In this document: positions 7,540 through 16,300 of the stretch, piece after piece | How positions within the stretch are numbered: the stretch's first letter is position 1 | Layout of the letters: every line of letters starts with the position of its first letter | From: a virus | DNA length: 31,925 nucleotides | Direction: 5' to 3' (one strand) | IMG/VR virus record: IMGVR_UViG_3300030060_007206 | Location: 1 to 31,925 of that record | The notes under the pieces: model-generated | What the model was told of the DNA's origin: nothing | What the model saw: the letters and a program-made list of their open reading frames with translations, nothing else | Databases searched by the model: none | Translations under genes and position numbers: made by a program

Positions 7540-8888
7540 TGTCAGACGCTAGATCAAGCACCAGAGCTGGTTCGATAGATAAATTTGATATTTCTGGATT
7601 AGTAGATATTACTCCAGGTATTACTAAATTGTCTTATTATGAGAATGTTTTGTCCAATTCTCATACTTTAAGTGTGGATATGCTTGAGAGTGGTTCTGTT
7701 GATTCAGGTGAACTCCCCTCTAAAGGAATGTTAAATAATCTTCCAATAACTGGTGGGGAAAAATGTAGTATTAAAATTAAAGATAATATTGGAAATTCTT
7801 TAGATTTTGTAGATGATAAATGTTTTTATGTTAATAGAGTTAGAAATGTAAATCCTGGTACACAAACCGATACCTATACTCTTGATTTTTGCTCAAGAGA
7901 AACTCTTACAAATGAGCAATGTAGAGTTGTAAAAAGATATAATGAGAAAATATCTGATAATGTAAAGAAAATTCTTACTGAAGCAACATCGGGAACTGTA
8001 GGATTAAAAACGCAAAAAAAAGTTAATTGTGATGAAACTTTAGAACCTTATAATTTTATTGGCAATTATAGAAAACCTTTTACTGTTTGTACTTGGTTAG
8101 CATCCAAATCTATTCCTGTAGGTGCTGGTGATAAAGGTGGTGCATCTGGATTTTTATTTTATGAAACTTATGATGGGTTTAACTTCAAATCTATCGATGT
8201 ATTATTTGAGCAAGATTATAAGTACAAATATACTTATACTAATAGTGGGGAACTTCCTAAAGGGTATAATGGAAAGATACTTAACTATTCTGTTGATAGA
8301 AATATAGATCTTTTAAGTAATCTAGCAATGGGTACTTATTCCAATACTAGTTTATTCTTTGATTTCTATGCAAATGATTATCAAAGAAGAAATTTTAATG
8401 TTGATTCTTCAGGATCTGCAGAATCAGATGGTGGAGGTAGTAAAGGAAAAATAGTATCTGCAGGAACTAAAAATTTTGAAGGGGTTTCTTCTGAATTCAG
8501 ATCTGCTCCCACTAGATTGATGAATCATGTTCTTGATATTGGAACACTACCTTCAGGTAAAGATGCAGATGAGCAATTGAAGACTTGGAAGGAAAATAGG
8601 GATAAACCCACTTCCGATCCATTAAATACTATGGTACAATCTTTAATGAGATACAACCAGTTATTCACCATTAAGATTAATATTATGATTCCTGGTAATT
8701 TTTCTTTAAGAGCAGGAGATCTCATTCATTGCGATTTTCCTGAATTAAGTGCAGAAAATACTGGAATGGTTGATCAGATTAGTGGTGGCATATATATGAT
8801 ATCTAGCTTGTGTCATAGAGTAACTCCGCAAGATTGCTTTACAAGTTTAACTCTTGTCAGAGATACTTTTGGAAGAAAACCTTACTAA
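7539..8888 (+). CDS. 27: gp27-like baseplate hub protein
   Basis: A 449-residue protein, somewhat longer than T4 gp27 (391). gp27 forms the trimeric ring of the hub that joins the spike gp5 to the tube. The opening SSTRAGSIDKFDISGLVDIT with YYENVLSNSHTLSVDMLESG is typical of hub proteins of marine T4-like phages, as are a YTLDFCSRETL strand (residues about 110-120), the YRKPFTVCTWLASKSIPVG segment (about 176-194) and a C-terminal barrel part with FSLRAGDLIHCDFPE (about 388-402). The gene lies immediately before the gp5-like block, as in related phages. Identification is by pattern and position. Confidence 0.65.
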   Translation: MSDARSSTRAGSIDKFDISGLVDITPGITKLSYYENVLSNSHTLSVDMLESGSVDSGELPSKGMLNNLPITGGEKCSIKIKDNIGNSLDFVDDKCFYVNRVRNVNPGTQTDTYTLDFCSRETLTNEQCRVVKRYNEKISDNVKKILTEATSGTVGLKTQKKVNCDETLEPYNFIGNYRKPFTVCTWLASKSIPVGAGDKGGASGFLFYETYDGFNFKSIDVLFEQDYKYKYTYTNSGELPKGYNGKILNYSVDRNIDLLSNLAMGTYSNTSLFFDFYANDYQRRNFNVDSSGSAESDGGGSKGKIVSAGTKNFEGVSSEFRSAPTRLMNHVLDIGTLPSGKDADEQLKTWKENRDKPTSDPLNTMVQSLMRYNQLFTIKINIMIPGNFSLRAGDLIHCDFPELSAENTGMVDQISGGIYMISSLCHRVTPQDCFTSLTLVRDTFGRKPY

Positions 8889-8896
8889 GGAAAATT

Positions 8897-9166
8897 ATGT
8901 CAACCAAAACTCCAAATCACGATTTAGATCATGAAGTATATGTTGATCCTAAAGATCATAAAGAACATATCAATCATGGTATGATCGAATATACTGAGGC
9001 AGATCTAGAGATGCACAATGATGCATTTCATGCTCACTCAGATGATGAAGTAGAACCTAATGATGGTAAGATTAACGATTGGCATGAGAGACATGCTGAC
9101 GAGCATTTAGAAGTTTATTGCGACAATCATCCAGACGCACTGGAGTGTAGAGTTTACGACGATTAA
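8897..9166 (+). CDS. Small acidic histidine-rich protein between hub genes
   Basis: An 89-residue protein. ATG 8897 was chosen because AAGGA lies about five bases upstream and because an earlier in-frame start (8834) would lie deep inside the hub gene. The sequence is strongly acidic, with 12 histidines and two cysteines, mostly in short patterns (DHKEHINH, HNDAFHAH, HERHADEH). No known domain is recognised. The composition suggests metal binding, which is inference. Its place between gp27-like and gp5-like genes suggests a role in hub or spike assembly or as a minor hub part. Its stop overlaps the next start (TAATG). Confidence 0.6.
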   Translation: MSTKTPNHDLDHEVYVDPKDHKEHINHGMIEYTEADLEMHNDAFHAHSDDEVEPNDGKINDWHERHADEHLEVYCDNHPDALECRVYDD

Positions 9167-11715
9167 TGATAGAACAAGGACTTTTCAAAAAACATTTTTA
9201 TGGTAGGGATGGACTTGTCTGGTGGATAGGTCAAATTCCTGATGAGAAAACATGGCGCACTAACATTCCTGGAATCAGCACTCCTAGTAATGAGGAGCAT
9301 GATGGGTTTGGGTGGAGATATAAAGTCCGTATCATGGGATATCACCCTGCATCTAAAGAACTATCTGATGAAGAACTTCCTTGGGCAGGAGTTGTTTTTC
9401 CCGTCACTGCTGGTTCTGGTTCAGGTGGAGCATCTCAATCACCCAATCTAAGACAAGGTAATTTTGTTTATGGATTCTTTTTAGATGGTGATGATGGGCA
9501 AATGCCTGTTATCATAGGTGTCATTGATAATAATGATTATACTGCTATACAAAAGGATATTCCAGAAGTTCCTTTTGTACCTTTTAGTGGGTATACGAGT
9601 AATCCTGGAAAACTTACTAGGGCAGCATTACCCTTAATACAGGATTTGGAGCAGATTGCTAAAGCATTTAAGTTTCCAGGTGAAGTTGAAACACCTAATA
9701 ACGATACTGCAATTGAATCTTCAACTGGATATGATGGTAGATCTGATGGAGCAACTAGAGAGCAGTATGTTGATGGATCGAAAGTAGAACCTATTCCAGT
9801 ACCAACATTAAAAGAGAAAGCTCCTTTACCTAGAATTCAAAAGGAAGTTCAAAATTTAATTGCTGATGTTCAGAGATTTAAAAAGTCTCAAACTGATTGG
9901 GAAACTAAAGTATCAACAAGAATTCCTGATGTTGATGCAGCTATTGAAAAAGCTATGAAGAATGCCACTAAGATGGTAACAGGTAATGTTAAAACTATTA
10001 TTAAAGAAGTTCAGCAGAATGTAATCAGTAAACTTAACTTCAATATGAAAGATAAGTATTTTGATTTATTTCCTACTGAGAGACCTGCATTAAAAGCTGC
10101 TGTAGAAACAGCAAATGATGCTATTGCTTGTATGTTTAAAGGGATAATTGACGGTCTTTTTGATATGGTTGGTGGGTTTTTAAAGAATGCTGTAGATAAA
10201 TTTATTAATACTCCTCTTTGTGCTGTTGAAAATTTTGTAGGATCCTTATTGGGTAAGATAAGTGGTATAATTGCTGGAGGTCTTGATGATCTTCTTGGAC
10301 CTGTCAAATCTCTTCTTGGAGTTTTTGATCTTTCATCTCTAACTGGTAATCCTGTAGATTTTGTTGTTGATAGTATTTCTTTCCTTGATTGTGAAGAGGA
10401 TCCTGCAGAATCAGATATTAGAGAATGGAGTCCTTGGAAAGGTGCATTACCTATTCCTAGTACAAATCTTTCTAGTTTAGTTGGTCAAGTTAAAGGATTT
10501 GCTGATCAAGCAAAATCCGCACTTTCTGGTGTTAAGGGGTTGGCAAAAGGTATTGCTGGTGGTGGATTAAGAAAGGCTATTGGTAAAGGAATAACAGGTG
10601 GTATTGATGATGCTCTTGGTGTTACAAATGCCTTAAGTTCTGTTTTAGGTGGTGGACTGAGTGATGTGTTTGATTCTTTGGGTGGGGGTTGTAATGTTGG
10701 TCCTAAGTTTTGTGGTCCTCCTACCGTAGAGTTTTTTGGTGGTAGTGGTGTTGCTGGTGCAGTTAAAGGTGTATTGGGGAATGCTATTGTAAGTGGTGGA
10801 GGTAGTGTTCTTGGAGTTGATTTGCTACAATCTGGTGTTGGATTTACAGTTCCTCCTCTTGTTCAATTTAAAGATTCTTGTAATAAGGGTAGGGGTGCTA
10901 CTGGAAGAGCAATTTTAGGTACTGTTTCTCCTACTGGAAGTGTTGATTCAAATGGAAATCCGACTTATTCACCAGACCCTAATGGCACAGATATAGGAGT
11001 TGTGAGTGTTGCAGTTATTAATGGTGGTATAGATTATCTTCCTACACCTGATGGAAGTCAGGGTGGTGATGGTAGAACTTGGGCTAATGCTGATGAAACT
11101 ACTCTTAGGAGGGCAGATGGAACCTATGAAACTCCAATGAAACCAGGACAAACTGTTGAAGTTTTTCCTGGTGATGAAATTACTTATCCTGGTGGAGTCA
11201 TAGTTGATGTTACTAATCAAGAAACCATAACTACACCTCCAGCAACTGTTAATAGTATTAATCTTACAGGTATAATTAATCCTGCAGGTTCAGTCTCAGG
11301 TACAGATTCTGTTACTATATCTAAACCTATCCCAACTCTTTCAAATGATAGAACTGGAGCATATCCTTCTTTAGGTGAAGGATCTTATCCTGTTATTTTG
11401 GAAATTGGATCTGTTTTTATTACCGATTCTGGATTTAATTATAAGGAGGATGATACTGTTGTTATTGAACCTAGAAATGGTGCTGAATTAAAGGTTAAGT
11501 TGGATGGTACAGGATCTTTAGTGAAAGTCGAAGTTGTATCTAAGGGTCAAGGGTTTACTGAGGAACCAAATGTTTACATTCGCAGTAAAACAGGTTATAA
11601 TGCAACTATAGTTCCAATTTTTAATGTAAATAGAGTTGGTGATACTACTCAGGATGAGGTAATTGCACCTTCTGATTCTGTTATCAATGTTATTGATTGT
11701 GTAGGTAAAGTCTAA
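9166..11715 (+). CDS. 5: gp5-like baseplate hub protein (OB-fold N-terminus, no lysozyme seen)
   Basis: An 849-residue protein. Residues about 10-135 (GRDGLVWWIGQIPDE, WRYKVRIMGYHP, ELPWAGVVFPVTAG, NFVYGFFLDGDDGQMPVIIG) form the OB-fold domain of the gp5/VgrG spike family. Residues about 215-390 are helical, partly coiled coil and partly hydrophobic Gly-rich (FKGIIDGLFDMVGGFLKNAV). The C-terminal third has beta modules of the form G-x-G-F-T-x-x-P-x-V (GVGFTVPPLVQF, GQGFTEEPNVYI). T4 gp5 carries a lysozyme in the middle and a triple beta-helix needle at the end. No T4-lysozyme motif is visible here, and a needle-like protein is encoded by the next gene, so gp5 functions seem split. Confidence 0.6.
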   Translation: MIEQGLFKKHFYGRDGLVWWIGQIPDEKTWRTNIPGISTPSNEEHDGFGWRYKVRIMGYHPASKELSDEELPWAGVVFPVTAGSGSGGASQSPNLRQGNFVYGFFLDGDDGQMPVIIGVIDNNDYTAIQKDIPEVPFVPFSGYTSNPGKLTRAALPLIQDLEQIAKAFKFPGEVETPNNDTAIESSTGYDGRSDGATREQYVDGSKVEPIPVPTLKEKAPLPRIQKEVQNLIADVQRFKKSQTDWETKVSTRIPDVDAAIEKAMKNATKMVTGNVKTIIKEVQQNVISKLNFNMKDKYFDLFPTERPALKAAVETANDAIACMFKGIIDGLFDMVGGFLKNAVDKFINTPLCAVENFVGSLLGKISGIIAGGLDDLLGPVKSLLGVFDLSSLTGNPVDFVVDSISFLDCEEDPAESDIREWSPWKGALPIPSTNLSSLVGQVKGFADQAKSALSGVKGLAKGIAGGGLRKAIGKGITGGIDDALGVTNALSSVLGGGLSDVFDSLGGGCNVGPKFCGPPTVEFFGGSGVAGAVKGVLGNAIVSGGGSVLGVDLLQSGVGFTVPPLVQFKDSCNKGRGATGRAILGTVSPTGSVDSNGNPTYSPDPNGTDIGVVSVAVINGGIDYLPTPDGSQGGDGRTWANADETTLRRADGTYETPMKPGQTVEVFPGDEITYPGGVIVDVTNQETITTPPATVNSINLTGIINPAGSVSGTDSVTISKPIPTLSNDRTGAYPSLGEGSYPVILEIGSVFITDSGFNYKEDDTVVIEPRNGAELKVKLDGTGSLVKVEVVSKGQGFTEEPNVYIRSKTGYNATIVPIFNVNRVGDTTQDEVIAPSDSVINVIDCVGKV

Positions 11716-12311
11716 TGGCACAAAGAAAAAATTACCATGTTATTAGATATGGTAATGAACATGGAGAAATAAAGTTCGGTCATCTTCATGATGATAATAA
11801 CCTTTCTGGGGTTATGTTAAGAACTGGGGAGGATGCTGGTCGTCATTATATGACGATGGATTCTACTGGTGATATGTTAATGGGTAGGCAAGGATCTACA
11901 ATGAATGTATGTCCTGGTCAATTTAGTGTAAAAGCTGGTAAAGATTTGGAAGAAGGAGGCATTCCAGCAATATATCAAATAGCAGAGAATGGCGATATTG
12001 TCATTGGAGCACCAAAAGGAAAGGTTAGAATATATGCAGAGAATATTGAATTATTTGCTAGTGGTTCTGATGGTGAGAATGGGGTTGTGCAAATAGATGC
12101 TAACAACTCAATATTACTAAATGCACAAACTATTGAGATAAAATCAACGGTTTCTAGTAAATTCTTTTCAGAAAAAACTGTAGAGGTTATAGGTGAAAGT
12201 ATACTAAATCTTTATGGTGGATTGGTCGATATGGCCGATGGAGCTACTAAAATTAAAGGGTCTAAAACTTGCGGTGGACCTGCATCTGTAAACGAGGGAC
12301 AACATAAATGA
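11715..12311 (+). CDS. gp5-needle/VgrG-like beta-helix spike protein
   Basis: A 198-residue protein. Residues about 90-175 carry short alternating strands (DIVIGAPKGKVRIYAENIEL, VVQIDANNSILLNAQTIEIK, KTVEVIGESILNLYGG) of the kind that build the triple-stranded beta-helix of T4 gp5 and VgrG spikes. The N-terminal part (MLRTGEDAGRHYMTMDSTGD) resembles the loop region before the needle in VgrG-like proteins. It starts within the stop codon of the OB-fold hub gene and ends ATGA with the next, so the three are probably made together. The inferred role is to pierce the outer membrane at the tip of the hub. The exact attachment to the OB-fold protein is unknown. Confidence 0.6.
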   Translation: MAQRKNYHVIRYGNEHGEIKFGHLHDDNNLSGVMLRTGEDAGRHYMTMDSTGDMLMGRQGSTMNVCPGQFSVKAGKDLEEGGIPAIYQIAENGDIVIGAPKGKVRIYAENIELFASGSDGENGVVQIDANNSILLNAQTIEIKSTVSSKFFSEKTVEVIGESILNLYGGLVDMADGATKIKGSKTCGGPASVNEGQHK

Positions 12312-13093
12312 AATTAGCTGATTTATTCATAGGTAAAAGATTGTTTGTAGGATGCGGTAAACCTGCAGCATTGGGAAAGGGTGAAGAAGAAATTAGAGGA
12401 TCTGCTTATCTTGAAGCACCTGTTCAATTAGGAAGAGATAGTGAGTACTCTAGTGTTGAAGCAACCGTAATGATTGCTGAAGAATATAATACAGATATTG
12501 ATAGTCATCCTGATTTATCAGTAAAAGTTAAAGGTAATGTTGATATTGTTGGTGATAGTAAGACTGCTTATGGATTAGAGGTAAGTGGAGGATCATCTGA
12601 ACCTTTGCATGTGAAAGGAGATATAATATGTGATGCTATTTCTCCTACTAGCATAGCAGAAAGGTTTGAGGTGGCAGATAGTAAACCAAAACCATTTGAT
12701 ATGGTTCATCCAAGTAAAGGTGAAGGAAGTCGTTTGAGATATGCTTGTATTGAGGGACCAGAAGTTGGAGTTTATTATAGAGGTAGAGTTAGAAATGGGA
12801 ATGTGATAGAGTTGCCTACATATTGGAAAGATTTAGTTCATACTGATAGTATTTCGGTTCAACTTCAACCAGTTGGAGCACATCAAAATGTAATAGTAAA
12901 GAGATGGGATAATGAAAAGGTTTATTTACAATCTCAGGGAGGAATGCCAATTGATTGTTTCTTTCATGTTTATGCTGAACGAAAGGATGTAAATAAATTA
13001 GTCACTGAGTATGATGGTGACAGTTGGGCAGATTATCCTGACCCACAATATAATGACCCACAATATGGTGGGCAAAATATAATCACAGGTTGA
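12308..13093 (+). CDS. Spike/fibre-associated protein with FDMVHPSK-EGPEVGVYYRGR domain
   Basis: A 261-residue protein. Residues 1-120 are strand-rich with 'VKVKGNVDIVGDS' and 'LEVSGGSSEPLHVKGDIICD' patterns like phage fibre shafts. Residues about 130-250 hold the FDMVHPSKGEGSRLRYACIE segment, EGPEVGVYYRGR, then LQPVGAHQNVIVKRWD and GGMPIDCFFHVYAERKDV, a domain found in structural proteins of many marine T4-like phages, whose exact role I do not know. The end is Asp/Pro/Tyr-rich (YPDPQYNDPQYGG). The gene starts inside the needle gene stop (ATGA). A spike-tip, needle-cap or fibre-attachment role is plausible from the position. Confidence 0.5.
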   Translation: MKLADLFIGKRLFVGCGKPAALGKGEEEIRGSAYLEAPVQLGRDSEYSSVEATVMIAEEYNTDIDSHPDLSVKVKGNVDIVGDSKTAYGLEVSGGSSEPLHVKGDIICDAISPTSIAERFEVADSKPKPFDMVHPSKGEGSRLRYACIEGPEVGVYYRGRVRNGNVIELPTYWKDLVHTDSISVQLQPVGAHQNVIVKRWDNEKVYLQSQGGMPIDCFFHVYAERKDVNKLVTEYDGDSWADYPDPQYNDPQYGGQNIITG

Positions 13094-13102
13094 GGTTTAA
13101 AA

Positions 13103-13285
13103 ATGGATAATGATTATTTGTCTAGGTGCGTAGTAGATCCTCTCAAAAGAAAAATATATCTTTATTCTGAAGAGGGGAAAGAAAATGTAGTTGATTGTGA
13201 TACTGTAGAGGAATTTATGAGTGCATTGGATTTTGTTCGTAAAACTCTAGATGAGGATACATTATCTTATGCAAATCCCCTTTGA
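13103..13285 (+). CDS. Small uncharacterised protein after the spike genes
   Basis: A 60-residue acidic protein (starts MDNDYLSRCVVDPLKRKIYL, then a VEEFMSALDFVRKTLDED helix). A GAGG ribosome-binding sequence lies about eight bases before the ATG, overlapping the stop of the previous gene. A small gene at this place is common in marine T4-like phages, but no function is recognised. It is the last gene before a candidate late promoter and the giant fibre gene. Confidence 0.55.
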   Translation: MDNDYLSRCVVDPLKRKIYLYSEEGKENVVDCDTVEEFMSALDFVRKTLDEDTLSYANPL

Positions 13286-13291
13286 GAAAAT

Positions 13292-13299
13292 GCTAAATA
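13292..13299 (+). promoter_or_regulatory. Late-promoter-like octamer GCTAAATA before the giant fibre gene
   Basis: The octamer GCTAAATA lies in the 44-base gap between 13285 and 13330 and ends 30 bases before the ATG. The same octamer precedes two other structural genes in the window. Confidence 0.4.
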
Positions 13300-13329
13300 A
13301 ACCATAAGGGACTATAAGAATTAGTAAAA

Positions 13330-16300
13330 ATGGGTCTTTCCAGATTAGATAATTTTCTCAAATCAGTTAGAGGTACTGTTATATACGTTGATCCAAACAG
13401 TCTGGATGCAACGGACAGTATTGAAAATCAGGGAAACTCGCTAACGAGACCCTTTAAAACTATTCAGAGAGCATTAGTAGAAACATCAAGATTTTCTTAT
13501 CAGAAAGGATTGGATAATGATAGGTTTGATAAAACAACCATTTATGTTTATCCAGGAGAACATGTAGTAGATAATAGACCTGGTTGGATTCCTGTTGGTT
13601 CTAATACCTATAAGTTAAGAAGTGGAGAAGTATCTAATGCTTTTGGTGCTTGGGATTTAACTACAAATTATGATTTAACATCTTCAACTAATGCCCTTTA
13701 TAAGTTGAATAGTGTATTTGGTGGTGTAGTTGTTCCTCGTGGATGTTCTATTGTTGGGGTAGATGTAAGAAAATGTAAAATACGTCCTAAGTATGTCCCT
13801 AATCCAGAAAGTAATCTAATTGATAGAAGTGCTATTTTTAGGATTACTGGTTCATCTTATTTTACTGGATTTCAAATATTAGATGCAGATCCTAATGGTG
13901 TTGCTTATAAAGATTTTACTACAAATAAATTTGTTCCTAATTTTTCACACCATAAATTAACTACATTTGAATTTGCTGATGGTGCTAATAACGTAGATAT
14001 TGATGATTCATTTATTAGTGGTACTGATGGAGACTTTAATCGTACCGACTTGGATATGTATTATGAGAAAGTAGGTCTTGCATATGGACCTGCTTCTGGT
14101 CGTGAAATTGAACCAGATTATCCTTCAACAGGACTTGATATACAACCTAAGATTGATGAGTATCGTATTGTAGGATCTAAAGGAGTAGAGGTAGGAATTA
14201 CTAGTATTCGTGCTGGTGATGGAACTACATCCGATACGACTATTACAGTTACATTAGCAGAAGCAGCAACAGCATTTGATGTTGATACTCCTATTAGAAT
14301 TGAGTCTATTGGTTCTGCTGGTTATGATGGCCAATTTGTTATATCTAAAAAAGTAGATGCTACTAATATTGAATATAAAGTACAAAACTCTCCTGCAGAT
14401 CCTCTTCCTTCAGTCGTTGGTTCTACCATTACGATAGCAGTAGACACTGTTACATCTGCTTCACCATATATCTTTAACTGTTCTCAGAAATCTGTTTATG
14501 GTATGAATGGTCTTCATGCTGATGGAGATAAGGCGGATGGATTTAAGTCTATGGTTTGTGCTCAGTTTACGGGTATTGGTCTACAGAAGGATAATAACGC
14601 CTTTGTGAAGTATGATGAAACTATTGGAACATACTTAGATTCTACTTCACCTGGCAATGAGAATATTCATTCCGATTCTAGGGCAAGGTTTAAACCAGAC
14701 TATGCTAACTTTCATATTAAAGCATCAAATGGAGCAGTTATTCAAATAGCATCTGTATTTGCTATTGGATATGCAAAGCATTTCTTAGCTGAGACTGGTG
14801 GTGATATGAGTATCACCAACTCTAACTCTAACTTTGGTGCTCATGCTTTATATTCTAGTGGATTTAGAAAGAATGCTTATAGTAGAGATGATATTGGATA
14901 TTTTACTCATATCATTCCACCAAAAGAAAATGAAAATAAAGATATATCATTAGAATTTAATTCAATTGACGTTAATAAAACTGTAGGAGTAGGTACTACT
15001 AATAGGTTATATCTTTACAATCAAACTAATTTAGAAGCACCACCTGATACTATTGTTGATGGGTATAGAGTAGGTGCAAAGAATGATGAGTTACTAAATG
15101 TTTCCTTAACTAGTGGTGGTATTTCTACTACCTATTCGGCTCGTGTTGTTATGCCGAATACTCAATTTAGTTCTAATGAAGTATCTTCTCAGAAAGAGTT
15201 TACTATAGGTAGGGCTGGAACGGCAAATAGTATTACTTCAAATACTCTAACATTTACTGAGAATCATAGTTTGATTAATGGTGAGAAAATTAGACTAGTC
15301 AGTCAGAATGGTCACATTCCTGATGGTTTAACTCATAATACTGTCTATTTTGCTATTACAACTGGATTAAATGCGGATCAAATAAAAATTGCTCAAACTT
15401 TAAATGATACTATAACAAGTCCAACAAAACCTGTTGAGATTAATAGTAATGGTGGTGTTTTAACGATTGAGAGTAGGGTATCAGATAAGAAATCTGGAGA
15501 CATTGGACATCCAATACAATATGATGCAGCAAATTCTCAATGGTATACTAATGTTGCCACTGCTGCGACTGAAAGGTCTCTTTATGATATTATTGTTGGA
15601 GTTGGATCAGATGGATTAGGTTCTGCTACTCCAAGATCATTCATTACACGTAAACCAGATACTAGAACATTAGATGATACACTTTATCGTTACAGATATG
15701 TTTTATCTAAAGACTCTTCAGTAGTTGCACGTCCACCTATTGAAGGATATATTATTGAGAAATCAAGTACTTCAATTGGATCTACTGATGCAGAGGTTGC
15801 ATATTTATACAGCCCTACAACAACATCTCTTTCTAATTCTACTCAATTAAGAAATCCAAGATATATTGCTGATGCTAATTGGTCTAGTAATGTTGGAAAT
15901 ATTGTCACAGAGATCCCTCATGATTTAACAGTTGGTTCTAGTGTAGAAATTGTTAATATAAAAACTAGTACTAACTCTGTTGGAGTAGCAAATTCTGCAT
16001 TTAATGGTACATTTACTGTTACTGGAATTAGTAGTGCAAAACAGTTTAGTATTTCTATACCAACTAATCCTGGAACATTCTCTAATGATGTTTCTGTTAG
16101 GACAACTTCCTTACCAAACTTCAAGGCAAAGAAAACTGCTGGAACATATCAGGTTTATAGCACTGATGAGGTTCAAGAATATGTTCCTAGTAAACAGGAT
16201 GGAATATATCATATAGCAGTTGTCAACTCCTCTAATAAACCTGCTGTTGCACCATTCTCTACAGAAAGATATACACAACCGATACAGAATCTTTATCCTC

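Noticed and set aside
8834-8896. Longer start for the His-rich small gene
   Set aside because: It would overlap the hub gene by 55 bases. ATG 8897 has AAGGA just upstream and begins right after the hub stop.
9166-11715. T4-lysozyme domain in the gp5-like protein
   Set aside because: Looked for between the OB-fold and the C-terminal beta modules. The region is helical and Gly-rich, without a recognisable lysozyme catalytic pattern.
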